A DNA stretch of 64,000 nt from Voacanga thouarsii. Taxonomy: Eukaryota > Streptophyta > Magnoliopsida > Gentianales > Apocynaceae. Each line of letters begins with the position of its first letter. Positions within the stretch are counted from its first letter, which is position 1. The stretch is taken from positions 2,542,001 through 2,606,000 of the forward strand of contig JANUWF010001190.1 in the NCBI GenBank assembly GCA_026120185.1, in the 5' to 3' direction. The position numbers and the translations under genes are program-made. The notes under the pieces were generated by a model. It saw nothing but the letters and a program-made list of their open reading frames with translations. It was not told the origin of the DNA and did not search any database. Below, piece after piece: positions 50,930 through 62,452 of this stretch.

Positions 50930-51400
50930 CAAGACTTGAGCATTTGGACTAATATCAACATGTAGAAAGTTACTACACGAATATGCTCCGCAAACACAGA
51001 AACATATTACACAATCACTTGAACATAATCCCAAGGATATATTAACATTCACTCGTTAACTCCAACATGTCACAAGAGTTACAAAATGTCTCTAACATCG
51101 AAAATGTGACAATTAGCATCATATTAAGCCCTGTAACTCTAAACTATCATAAGAATGAATTCCACCCCACACACATGGACAAGCTACACAAAGACATGAC
51201 CACCTGAAACAAATACACGAACACGTTGCACAACCACATCAACAGTAATGTTCTGCAATGTGGTTAACCTGTGCTAATTACTTCTTGAATATGTCACACA
51301 GATATATGATCAGATTGCACAAATACATGAACATGTTACACAAACACATGAATACAATCCCCAAGCATGTCATCCACATAAACCTACACTAGCTACTACT
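50930..51400 (-). repeat. Minisatellite copies in inverted orientation
   Basis: On the minus strand this stretch carries the same motif family as 46978-48220 (TTCATGTGTTTGTGTAACAT, GTTCATGTATTTGTG). The plus-strand gene is thus bracketed by inverted tandem-repeat arrays, which could pair as a large cruciform or a hairpin RNA. Confidence 0.65.
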
Positions 51401-53119
51401 CTAAGCAAAAGCTGCATTGGAGGTTCTCTAGCATGCCAGTCCAATACCGCATGTCAATGTCGAATGTTTCCTTGTGAGAGGAGCCAATACAAGTTTGTAT
51501 GGAATACGAGAAAAATCAGTGCCAAAATTACATTTCAAAGTGCTACTACTATTATTAGATATACTACCTTCAAATGTGTTTATTTAACTTAAAAATCATA
51601 TTATTATCTGGAATAAGAAGATAGAGACAGAGTAATATTAGATAATTTCAATCAATTTGTGTTCGCAATAATGCACTCCATTCAGTAGATATTAACATGA
51701 AAGTTAATGAAAGTAATTCCACAAAATTCACCTAAACTGCAGCAGTTAGTATCCACTTCCATCACAAGGTATACACTTTTCTTTTAGGAGTCTTCTAATT
51801 TCTGGGTAGCATGCTTGAAAATGCCACATTGTTTATCAAGATCTTAAACAATAGCTTCAGCATAGGCGTGGCTCTACTCAAAATTCTCCTTGTAACGGCA
51901 TCTGCTAAAACACACTTGGAAATTCAACTTGATGGTATGTCGAGCCTAAATTAGTATCTACAAGCATGGTGTTCAAGAGTAGAATTACCCATCAATGCTT
52001 CTAAATCACAACCACAGAAGTCAAGCAAGTGCCCATCAAGCGGCAAACTAACCTGAAACATGTGAATATATAGAATATAGATTACGATCTCTATTGATTT
52101 ATATAGGTATTTCTCTAAGCACATTGATCTCCGGATTGTCATCCATAGATATACACACAGGAGGTTATTCTTTTTTTTTCCAGAAAAACAAAATAAGAAA
52201 GAAAACATAAGAAAACTCTCAAAAACTTCAAGAAGTAGCTTCTTTATCAAAAACTCCAAAAAGAGAAAAGGATTTAAGACATCATGATCTGGTACAGATT
52301 AAAGCCTTCGTTTGGTGAGTATCAAAAGTCATACAGAGTACCTATGAGAAAATTAGAACAAAGAGGTGCGCACGAAGTCTGTTTACGTACCACCTTCTCT
52401 TATCTATAGCTGCAAATCTTCGACTTGGTTCATCAAAAGAGGACGGTTCCGCTGTATGAAATGGGGAACAGAGAGGTGCGGCGTCTGTCCAAAACACCAC
52501 TGTATGTTAGGGTATCTCGTAATTATGGCCATTATAACTTAAAGAAAATCAAGGAGTAAATTCAAGCTACGAAATGTACCATTTTCATGAGCGAAAAATT
52601 TGTTAGAGAAGCTGGTGGAATGCTAGTCGTACTGCACTGTATAAGTACAGATATCACATTGCTTAACGATATTTGCTACACGAGAAGAAAAAAAATTCAC
52701 CTAAATATATTTGTTAGGTGCCTTTCGAATTTATATTATATTTAAGGGATATACAAGGATGTTACCCACCGATTGCTGTGAGGCTTGACACGTTTCAATT
52801 GTGTAGTAATTATTTTCCTCAGTGGCCTTTTTTGTGTGTTGAGTACATTGCTGGCCCTGCTGCTCCCCTGGCTATTTCAACAATTAAACATTTTCACTTA
52901 ATAGTACGGATGTAAATAAAATTCATGCTAACAAATAGGGAATACAACAGTACTGCAATAACATTGCTGTACACCACATATTTGGTGCATTGGTGTGCCT
53001 TTCATTTTGCGTGCCTTTCCTGATCTCCATTTGTCAAGAAAACTCTTCAATCGTTTTTTTGTTTTGTTGGTCTCACGCTTCTTTATACCTTTTGGGTTTA
53101 GAAACTGTGATTCAGCTAC
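51401..53119. other. MULE interior without a clear gene
   Basis: Between the inverted minisatellite and the transposase I see only short frames. A 100-codon minus-strand frame at 51951-52259 contains SLPLDGHLLDFCG-like sequence after a possible splice acceptor, but it matches nothing I recognise. The 3' part of the transposase transcript may extend into this area. Confidence 0.4.
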
Positions 53120-55060
53120 TCAGGATGAAGGTTTCATGGTTGCCACATCATCTTGGCCCAAATCTCTTTCAAATGACTTCCCCTCTCTCATCTCACGTGC
53201 TGACAATACATCACATTTGTCTCCAATCTTGCGACTCATTTTGGTTGCCATAGAAATGACATCTTCGGTTGCACTTTGAGACTCGGCAGCTCGGGCAGCT
53301 AAGCGTATTAACAATGTAGCCATCATCTTGTACCTCTCTGCAATGTCAAGATTGGGATCGATAGATACAGCACCTCTGTTAACCTGAATAATTGAGGTAT
53401 CCATAGACTTATGTGTTCATCGCCTGATGATGTATTGATCTGGAACTGTTTTTACATTAAAGTGATCTAACACTTTCAGAGAATGCGAACATAATATTCC
53501 AACACTCTGGAAAAGCAAACAACTACATATTATGGTTTTCGTCGATCCATCAAATGTAATGATATGTTGTTTTGATAATCCATCATGCTGTCTAACAATA
53601 CACTTGTTCTCTGTATGAGTAGCCCCAAGGATTCATCAAACTGGGCATGAAACTCATTGAACAATGGGGGAGTGTATACCTTTGCTACGCAATTTAGCAT
53701 TGGTGAGTTTCTCAACGCCATTATTGGCAATTTTTGCTTACTTTCGTATTTTGAGATCACCTCTTTGTATCATTTCGAGGCAATGACACGACCAAAATGT
53801 GTGAAGAATTGCATAATATCATGATCTAACTTTAGATGGTCCTTTAAATCTGCATTAAAGCTTTCACTCAATTGTGTACTACGTATCTCAACCGTCTAGG
53901 TACCCATCCGGTAGCATCGTGCCCACTTCACTCTAGTTGCAAATATGCTTTTGATCCATTCATTTGCCTCCAACTTATGGACTAGCACGAGTTCCTGCCA
54001 AGTCTCAAGAAACTCCTTCTCGCCTTCAATATGGAACATACAATTTCGAAACATGTCCAATCCCTTCCTACAAAGATATCCCAAGTGTTTTATAAAATTT
54101 TTCCAAATATGAAAAGTACATAAACCATGAAATGTCTGTGGGAGAACTATAGAAATTGCTGCAGCCATTGCTGTATCTTGGTCAGTGAAGATTGTTCTAG
54201 GATGTTTGCCTCATATAGCTTCGATGAACGTCTTGAATAGCCAATTAAAAGAATTAATTATTTCATCGTAAAGCAAAGTAGCCCCAAAAACTATTAATTG
54301 CCTATATTGGTTGAACCCAACAAATATTCCAAGAGGCTGGCACTGTTTGTTTGTCTTATATGTGGTGTCAAATGTGACAACATCCCCAAAGTAGGAGTAT
54401 TCCATGATCATGCGTGCATCAGCCCAAAAAATATTTGTGATTAGCTCATCACAATTAAGTTGTACTGCATGGAAGAAAGAAGGATTCATAGAAGCTTGAT
54501 CTTCAAAATATCTCATTATTGTAGCGGCCTCACCAAACCGTAAGTTTCTTTGTTTTCTATTGCGGAGGTATCGCTTCAAGTCTTCTTTGGTGCACCTTAA
54601 ATTTTCTTTGCCACCTACTTGTGTTGACATTAGTTCATGAGATTGCTTTAAAGATAATCCTGCATCTTCGGCAAAAGAAGCGTCGATGCCTTGTGCATTG
54701 CTCACATTCCTCTGTGACGGCATGAGATGAACACAAGTAGCAGTATGAAGGTCATGGTTGTGGCTTGATTCAAACTCGGTCACCTTGTATTTTTTTTTCT
54801 CCCTATCTAGAACAATGACCATCTCAACAGCATAACTAGTCTTCGTTTTTACACGAGGACGCTTAATTTTTCTATCACGTTTATCGATCCTTTGAAACCC
54901 TACTTTGCAGCACGTAAACCTCCTAGATGTCAACACGCCAGAGGCATTCTTGTTCCCATACTCTCTATGTATACCGAAGGCCATAGTTGCACCATAACAA
55001 TTGTAAAAGTCGTACGCTTCTTGATAAGCACTCTTGTTTTGGTGCCTTTTTTTTTGGACC
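53120..55060 (-). pseudogene. FAR1/FHY3-type MULE transposase, inactivated
   Basis: The FAR1-type DNA-binding region starts around EAYDFYNCYGATMAFGI (just above 54984) and ends with the HNHDL zinc-ligand motif. One Cys position looks lost (TSYAVE where the family usually has a GC pair). The MULE catalytic core follows (GDVVTFDTTYKTN with the first Asp; TDQDTAMAAA; LCTFHIWKN). After it comes a SWIM zinc finger (CSC...CSH, about 53495-53455) in a shifted frame, and a C-terminal piece at 53120-53404. From 54984 to 53530 the frame is continuous except for stops at 54213-54211, 53898-53896 and 53772-53770; another stop lies at 53419-53417. The enzyme would excise and insert the element but cannot be made intact. 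Confidence 0.88.
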
Positions 55061-55094
55061 AGCGACGTGGATGTTTCCTAACCGGACGATTGCT

Positions 55095-55163
55095 GGGTTC
55101 GCAAATCCCGGCCGCAAAAGAGTCGCGCAATTCCCGTACAGGAATTGCACGGTCTTGAATCCG
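55095..55163 (-). repeat. Right terminal inverted repeat of the MULE
   Basis: Read on the minus strand it starts CGGATTCAAGACCGTGC and shares the CTCTTTTGCGGCCG block with the left TIR. It lies about 30 bp upstream of the first recognisable transposase codons, the usual layout for a MULE transposase driven from its TIR. Confidence 0.85.
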
Positions 55164-55369
55164 GCAGGCATGTGCAAGTCATCATCTATATGACACAGAT
55201 ACCTATCCCTTTTAAAAAATGTACTATGTATGTTTATTTTATTCAACATAGGTAATAAGGGGCTGTTTGTTTGCGAAATCTCTCCTCAAGGCTTTAAGTT
55301 AACGGACTTCTATCTGATTTGCGTCGCCCCACCAATTATCCTCTTATTGGGCTATACTTGGGAGTATCC

Positions 55370-58300
55370 TAGCAATGGCCAGCGGGCCGGTTCGGCCCGG
55401 CGGGTTGGGCCCGGCCTGGCCCGAGCGGCCGAACCGCCACTGTGCCACCGGTCCGGGCCTAGGTCCCGGGCCGGTCTTGGCCAGGGGGTAAAACCCCTAG
55501 CCAGCCACGGGCTGGCCCGCATGGTTTCGTTTATTGCATTTTAGCCCCCTAATGGTTGAAACGTTTTTTTTTTGCATTTTGGTCCCTAACGGTTATATTC
55601 TCTTTTTTAATCCCCAAAACTCTATAAATACCCCCCTAATTCAACCGAAAACTCATCAAACACTCTCCCATTCTCTCAAACTCTCTCCAATTTTCCATTT
55701 TCTTTAAAAAAAATATTAGAATATAATTTATTTTTGTGTTATATTTTTTCAATTCTTCAAGGAAGTCTTCATATTTTGGAAGATTGTTGAGTAGCGGAAT
55801 AGTGGATACAAGAAGTAAAAAGCTCCACAAAGTATTGTTATTCTTTCTTGAATCTTAGTCATCAACGAGTTAGTATTTCTTAATCTTACATTCTTATATT
55901 TTGACTTTTATTAATTGTTTATTTGTTTTAGTTATTTGTTTAATTTTTAAATTAATTATTTTGGCTTTTATTAATTGTTTATTTATTTTAGTTATTTGTT
56001 TAATTTTTAAGTTAATTTATTTTTTATATTTTTCAATTATCTTATTTCATTATTTGTTAATACTTTATTTTTTTGAACTTTTATTTGAATTTTGATTGCT
56101 TTTTTTTTTTTAAGAAATAATGGATTCAAATCAATATAATCATTTTTCTTCATCCCAATCATCTGCACATTTTGATTTTAATATAGATCCAACTTTGAAT
56201 TTAATAAATAATGAAATAGGTAATGCAAATGAAGGTCCTAGTAGGCTTAGTGTTAGTGTTTCGCGATCACAATCACAACCAACTCCAATGATTAATCCCA
56301 TTCCTGACGAATCGAATATAGGTGAGGATGATGTTGAAACAACGGATGTTACAACTAAATCAAAAATATCTATGGTTTGGAATCTTTTTGAAAAAGATAA
56401 TGATAATGATATGGTAACATGTAAAATTTGTAGAGTGGTATAGGCAAATAAGAAGGGAGGAGGGACAGGAACATTAGTTAGACACATGAAAATGTCACAT
56501 AATGATTTGTTATAAAATCTACTTAAACAACAACAAATACGTACTACAGGAGGTCAAATGGTTGGTAATTTTCAATATGATCATAGAAAAAATAGAAATG
56601 CATTTGCTAAAATGATTGTTCAAACTAAATTACCTTTTAATTTTGTAGAAAATCCACATTATGAACAATATATGCAAAATAATTGTCAACCAGCATGGAA
56701 AAGAATTCCTAAAACAACGTTAAAAAATGATATAATAAAGATATATAAAGAAATGAAAGAGTATCTATATTTGATTCTTGTAATTGAAAATTTGCTCTTA
56801 CTTGTGATGGTTGGATTGCAATTACTAATGAATCTTATTTGTGCATTACATGTCATTGGATAGACCATAATTGGTTAGTACAAAAAAGAATTATTTGTTT
56901 TAAATTATTTGAATATCCTCATGTAGTTAGTAGTATAGCTAGGATGATTATTCAAACATGTCGTGAATATAGGATTTTAAATAAAATTATTTCTATTTAT
57001 TTAGATAATGCTTTAAATAATGATTCTGTCATAACAATTTAAAAAAATACTATGAATCCTATATTAGATGGTATTTTATTTCATACTAAATGTGCTTGTC
57101 ATATACTTAATTTATGTGTTAAAGAAGGATATAAATATATTGCTAATATTGTTAATATAATTAGAAATGTTGTTTTATTTATTAAAACCTCCCTAACTAG
57201 GCAACAAAATTTTAAGGCATTATGCCGAGAACAAGGTATATCTTTTAAAAAATTTATATTAGATTGTAAAATTAGATGGAACTCAACTTTAGATATGTTT
57301 GAAAGTGTTATACCTTTTTAAAACCAATTTATTGAATTTTGCAATAGTAATAATTTTCAACCTCCACCAACTGAAACTCATTTTGAAAATTGTACTGCAC
57401 TTTCAACATTTTTATTTATTTTCAAAAAAGCTACTAAACTTTTATCGGGATCCTATTATTCCACTACTCATCATATTCTTCCAACACTTACTAAGGTATC
57501 ACATATTTTGGTGAATATATGTATCATCCCCAATATGGTTTTTTTATGAGAAGTATGTTTGAAAAATATAAAAAATATTATGAAGATATTCCTATTTTAT
57601 ATTGTATGGCATTGTGTATGGATCCTAAAGTAAAGACGCCTGTTTTTCATAGTATTATTGAATATTTATATGAAACATTAGATTTTGATGAATCACAAAC
57701 ACTTAAACAATGTATGATAAAAGACATAAAAGATAAAATAGCTAAAGCTTTATCTGACACGTATAATTTGTATGAGTTTGAGTCTTCTTATTCTAGTTCT
57801 CCTAGTTTAAGTAGGCAAGCTTCATCATCTAGTAGTCACTTTTAACCTCCGCGAAAATCTACCTCTTAAATTTCATCAGTATTTAATTCATGGGATATTA
57901 TGAAACGTAAAAAAAGATCGACTACCACCTACAACAAGATGACAATTTATGAGATGCAGCCCTTGATAGAAAATGAAGATCAACATTTTGATATTTGTGA
58001 TTGGTGTAAGGCTCATGTAAGTCAATACCCCATTTTATCTAAAATGACACGTGATCTTTTGACACCACCAGTCTCTACAGTGCCATCGGAAAGCCTCTTC
58101 AGAGAGAGCGCTCGAACAATCGATGAAAGAAGATCTCGATTGACTCTTCAAACTTTGGAGATGTTAATGTGTTGTAGTAGTTGGTTTGCAGCCGAAGATA
58201 GGACGACTAATTCGTGGATTATTGATGATGACTTAGATGATGAATGGTGTGAACCAAGTAGTTAGTTTAGTATTTTTGTAATTAGAAATTTAGAATAAGT

Positions 58301-58611
58301 AATATTATGTATTTAATTTTATTTTTAGAATATTTATTATATTTTTAAATTTTAATCATTGTAATATTTTTAAGAGGTTTATGCATTAAGTCCCCCTCTT
58401 ATGTAATCTTTATTTTATTAATTAATAAAATAGGTAGGGGTTCAAGCCAAACCCCCACCACTTCAAGGTGATTTTTTTATAATTTTAAAAACTTGTGTTA
58501 AGTACGGAAAAAAAAAGAAAAGAGGAATAAGCCCACAGGCCAAGGGCTCGGTCTGTGCCGGTCCTAGGGCCCGGCCCGAAATCGTGCGGTCCGGCCCATT
58601 AGCCATTGTTA
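55370..58611 (+). mobile_element. Autonomous-type hAT element (3.24 kb), decayed
   Basis: The ends are TAGCAATGGCCAGCGGGCC and, in reverse complement, TAACAATGGCTAATGGGCC. The flanking 8-mers GAGTATCC (55362-55369) and AATTATCC (58612-58619) match at six of eight bases, the duplication length of hAT elements. Both subterminal regions are very rich in GGCC/CCCGG blocks, unlike the AT-rich transposase between them. The element encodes a BED-finger transposase with an hATC dimerisation end. It lies about 200 bp outside the right MULE TIR. Confidence 0.9.
56120..58265 (+). pseudogene. hAT transposase (BED zinc finger, hATC domain), inactivated
   Basis: The ATG at 56120 opens a Ser/Asn-rich N-terminus and a BED finger (VTCKIC, then HMKMSH after the first stop). 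The RNase H-like core follows in pieces (CHWIDHNW, FHTKCACHILNLC, IRWNSTLDM). The C-terminal hATC dimerisation domain is intact (PSESLFRESARTIDERRSRL then WF). In-frame stops are seen at 56441, 56513, 57040 and 57319, with frame shifts near 56770-56840 and again between 57480 and 57900. It resembles the Ac/RICESLEEPER-type family but cannot give a working enzyme. Confidence 0.9.
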
Positions 58612-58619
58612 AATTATCC

Positions 58620-59441
58620 TCCTGTATGCTTGAAATGACCAGATTGATTCTTTTTGGATACTGTGCCCACCGTCCAACAACCAGCCATATATACTTGGAT
58701 TGATTTTCTTTCTGGTCACATAGTTCAGTAAGTAAGTAAGTAAGTAACCGAAGTGTTGTTGTAAGTGTCAGACCTCCAGACATGAATTAGGATTTGTGTT
58801 TATTGAGGCATATTTTACTATTTACCTCTTCTATGATCTTAGAGGCGGGATAGTAAAGGCCCTCAAGGTGGGGGTACTATCATTTTTTTTTAATACTTGG
58901 ATTGACCTTTTCAGATTGATTATTTCAATTACTCTCCGCCCCCTCGCCCTCCTCCCAACCACCCATAATTTAAGATATATTTACTTTAGGATTGGACTTA
59001 TTTTTAAATGTGAAGTAATTGTAGAGTCTAATCATTAAGTATCTGACACTTTTTACGAAACAAAAATTATTTAAATTAATATATTATTATTTTAAATTAA
59101 AATTAAAATTAAAATTGAGAAGAATTTGTTCTCACTTATAACATTATTGTTCGAATTAAGCAATTAAATTTGACCCAATCGATATCTTTTTCCAAGACAT
59201 CAACAAATCTCCCTATTTATACGTATTTGTCCATCGGTTAAAAATATTAAAATTTATTAATCTTTCAATAATATAAAAATATATTATGTAATAATAATAT
59301 AAACAGTTCAGTTTGAAATATGATTCTTATCAACTTAGTTGATTATCTAAATTGACTCTTTATAGAGGAAAAAATAAGATATAATAATTGAGTTATAATT
59401 GTTAGTATATGCATAATTGAACGACACCCGTATTATTAATA
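58620..59441. other. Spacer between the hAT element and the RBCS upstream region
   Basis: No gene is visible. A short (AAGT)n tract lies at 58728-58748. AT-rich sequence with AATTAAAATTAAAATTA runs near 59093-59120 is similar in composition to 38940-39000. Confidence 0.5.
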
Positions 59442-59642
59442 CTTCATTTGTTTCAAATTATTTGTTCATGAAATTTTTTTATTTTATTTTAAAATATTTG
59501 TTCATATATATATTTTTAGAACTAATTATTATTATTTTTCTATTTTACTCTCAATTATTCTAAGTCAGTGACACAATTTTTTAAAATTAGTTTTTCTTCT
59601 TATAAAAAATTTAATGAATAAATATTTTAATAACGGAAGAAG
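59442..59642. mobile_element. Stowaway-like MITE (201 bp) upstream of RBCS
   Basis: The ends are CTTCATTTGTTTCAAATTAT and, in reverse complement, CTTCTTCCGTTATTAAAATA. TA duplications lie at 59440-59441 and 59643-59644. The AAATTTAATGAATAAATATTTT block near the right end is shared with the copy at 41180-41479, so both belong to one family. It lies about 310 bp upstream of the RBCS promoter boxes. Confidence 0.75.
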
Positions 59643-59955
59643 TATTGAATAAGAGTCATTCCCATTAATAAATCTCTTTATTTTTACCTATCCGTCCCCC
59701 GTTTTCATATCGAGTCAAGAGTAAAGATAAATTTTTGTTCTAAGACAAGATCTAATAAAGGGTCGGGAAATGGCCGATTATTTCTGTTCCTTATCTTCTC
59801 TGGGAGTCTTGTGACTGTGAGGTATGCGGCGGCTGCAAAGAGATAACTGTACTCCTTACCATACACAGTGTCTGAGCAAGGGAATGGTCTGCATCTGCAC
59901 ACTGTAGCTGAGGCTATTGCCAAAAAAAAAAAAAAAAAAAAGACTGGGAGACTAG

Positions 59956-60211
59956 AAATTAACCAACCGTTATCACACACATTCACGTCCTCCCGTTTGG
60001 GCATAAGATCAGATAAGCTTGAAGGACACGTGGCAGTGTAATTGTGGTGGTTAGTGATAAGGCTACATCCAAAGGTTTTTCTCCCTTCATGTGGCCATTA
60101 AATTCGTGATGTGATCAACCACATAATCCAATGGTCATAATTTCTCTAAGATGAGGTTGATTTAACTTTGTCCGTTCGATGCTACCCTCCCGACTTCTTC
60201 CATTATATATA
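59956..60211 (+). promoter_or_regulatory. Light-responsive RBCS promoter: L-box, I-box, G-box, I-box, TATA
   Basis: The order is L-box AAATTAACCAA (59956-59966), I-box GATAAG (60012-60017), G-box CACGTGGC (60027-60034), I-box GATAAGG (60056-60062) and TATATATA (60204-60211). I-G-I arrangements are the conserved light-responsive unit of eudicot RBCS promoters, bound by bZIP/bHLH and MYB-like factors. A CCAAT motif lies near 60128. Transcription probably starts about 60235-60240. Confidence 0.88.
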
Positions 60212-60309
60212 CGCGGGAGCTAATACAGGAGTAGCATATTACAGAGGCTTTCAAGAACCAGCAGCAGCATCAAAACACAGGAGTTATCTAACAAAGAAGA
60301 AAAAAGGCA

Positions 60310-61029
60310 ATGGCTTCCTCGATGATCTCCACGGCGGCCGTTGCCACCAGGTCCAGCCCTGCTCAGGCTAGCATGGTTGCACCCTTCACTGGCCTCAAGT
60401 CCGTTTCTGCTTTCCCAATCACCAAGAAGTCCGTCGACATTACTTCCCTCGCCAGCAATGGCGGAAGAGTCCAGTGCATGAAGGTACTTATATGCTTATA
60501 CGGCCATGCAATTTCTCCACTCCTGCATGACTTTGGTTAACCAATTTAGTGCAAATTTTGGTCGTGTAGGTGTGGCCACCACTTGGCTTGAAGAAGTTCG
60601 AGACTCTCTCATACCTTCCTACTCTTAGCCAAGAACAATTGGCCAGGGAAGTCGAGTACCTTCTCCGCAGCGGATGGATTCCCTGCTTGGAATTCGATAT
60701 ACAGGTTTTTAATTTAAGGGTTTTTCATCTATCATATGTTTGGATACTGAAGGGTTTGGTTTTGGTGTACTGATTCTTTGTACGTTATTGTGCAGCACGA
60801 TGGTTGCATCTTCCGTGAACATCACAGATCCCCTGGATACTACGACGGCAGATATTGGACAATGTGGAAGCTTCCCATGTTCGGATGCACCGATGCTGCC
60901 CAGGTCTTGAGGGAGGTCCAAGAATGTGTTAAAGAATACCCCAATGCCCACGTCCGTATCATCGGATTCGACAACAGGCGTCAAGTGCAATGCATCAGTT
61001 TCATTGCCTACAAGCCCCCAGGCAAATAA
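60310..61029 (+). CDS. RuBisCO small subunit, chloroplast precursor
   Basis: This nuclear gene encodes the small subunit that joins the plastid-encoded large subunit in the L8S8 CO2-fixing enzyme in the chloroplast stroma. Exons are 60310-60483, 60570-60704 and 60796-61029, giving 180 residues. Residues 1-56 form a Ser/Ala/Thr-rich transit peptide ending NGGRVQC. The mature chain starts [19 protein letters not shown], with the first intron two codons into it, as in other eudicots. The [20 protein letters not shown] signature and the [20 protein letters not shown] end are intact. Compared with common eudicot small subunits, the [21 protein letters not shown] loop is somewhat unusual. The gene looks functional. 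Confidence 0.98.
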
Positions 61030-61194
61030 ATTTGATTATTAGCAATCTGGCCATAATCACTGGGCTTGGTTTCTTTGCTTGCAGTATTGTGCCTTTTGGC
61101 TTTTCCAGCAAATTGCCTTTCCTTTTAATTCTTTTTCCTTTTTTGCATTCGGTGTTTGTTTCCGGATTTCCAAAGAAATGTATGAGATCTTAAT

Positions 61195-61200
61195 AATAAA
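61195..61200 (+). terminator. Poly(A) signal of RBCS
   Basis: AATAAA lies 166 bp after the stop codon, preceded by a T-rich stretch and followed by a GT/T-rich one, which suits a plant polyadenylation region. Confidence 0.7.
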
Positions 61201-62405
61201 GTCTCTTTGATTATATTCTCCCATCTTTGCTTTGTCATCAACTCCAAATACTCTTAGCCAAGAACAACATATGCCCGAAAAAATTTATCATCACGCCTAA
61301 TAATTTGATCTAAACTTCATCGTCTCTTTATAATTACGAACCATATGTTATTTTTTATCACGATTTGCATACTATCACTCATAAACGTGAATGGGGAAAC
61401 CCAAGAATTCAAGTGTGGTTTTGGATAAGCTATTGGAATGGGCTCCGATGCATAATCATCAAACAAGTAAAATGTGGTGTATGGGCACTTTGATAGCTGA
61501 AAAATCATCTTGCCAAGGTCCAGTTGATGGCTACATATGTGGTGGTGCACGAATGGGGATAACTAAGAGGATAAAGATACTATCTCAGACTTCTCAGTTG
61601 AGTTTAAAATGTATACATACATAAATCTCGCTTCAGTCTTGTTTCCCTTTTTCCCCTTATTTCCCAAAATATCTTCATTCATTTTGTCGATATACTGCAA
61701 AGGCGCAAATGACGAAAAAACCAAAAGCCATCAATGTCCTGCCGTTTTGTAGCTTCTCCAAATCACTTTGAGGATCCTTCCCAAAAAATTCCACCCACGA
61801 ATCTATAGTTTATTCGTTAATTATAATAACTAGTTATGAAAAAAATAGAATTAAATAAATTATTATGACAATATTTTAATTTTTAAATAGCTAGGTACTT
61901 GATCAAATCATAATAAGAATTTAAAGCCCTAAATCGGTTAGTAGTCATGATCAATGGCTTAGAAAACAAAATGAGAAACCGATCTAAAGCCAAAAGCTTG
62001 AAGGGTTCCTTTCAAAATTTTCTTCCTCAAATTCTCAGCCAATAACTGAGGGTTTGTTTCTTTTCCATATTTATCTGATTGCCTGCAGTTTTGTTGCCAC
62101 CCATTTGGAGATGACAACTTCAGCAAAGGCAGCAATGAGAGTTGGCTTATAGTGACTTGAAATAATACTTTCCATGAATACCAACATTAATTGTAAACGG
62201 TAATAAATTCATATTTTTCAAAAATAATTTTTATTGAGCCATAAAATAACAGATAAATTTATATTTTTGTCTTCTTGATTTGTAAAATAATTATAAAAAA
62301 AAAACTTGTACTAAATTTTGTAAGCTTTTGATTAAAACACAAATTGATTAAGGAAAAAATGATTCAATGGAGGTGCTAAAGATATTTTTTCTTCCAAAGG
62401 ATATA

Positions 62406-62452
<47 letters not shown>

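Larger units (their letters stand above)
43389..55163. mobile_element. Giant Mutator-like element (~11.8 kb) with FAR1-type transposase
   Basis: The ends are long inverted repeats: 43389-43456 aligns with the reverse complement of 55095-55163, sharing blocks such as CTCTTTTGCGGCCG and GATTGCGCG/AATTGCGCG. Inside are a FAR1/FHY3-type MULE transposase pseudogene (minus strand, near the right end), an opposing spliced gene (plus strand, 49130-50433), inverted minisatellite arrays, and a duplicated segment. No 9-11 bp target duplication is seen next to the ends (GATTAATAC versus GGCAGGCAT). Ageing, rearrangement, or pairing of ends from two nested copies could explain that. Size and gene content suit the MULE groups that carry Ulp1-related genes. 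Confidence 0.82.

Noticed and set aside
54965..55249. Minus-strand frame reading through the right MULE TIR as a transposase N-terminus
   Set aside because: It is in a different frame from the FAR1 domain, and its product is the translation of the TIR itself.
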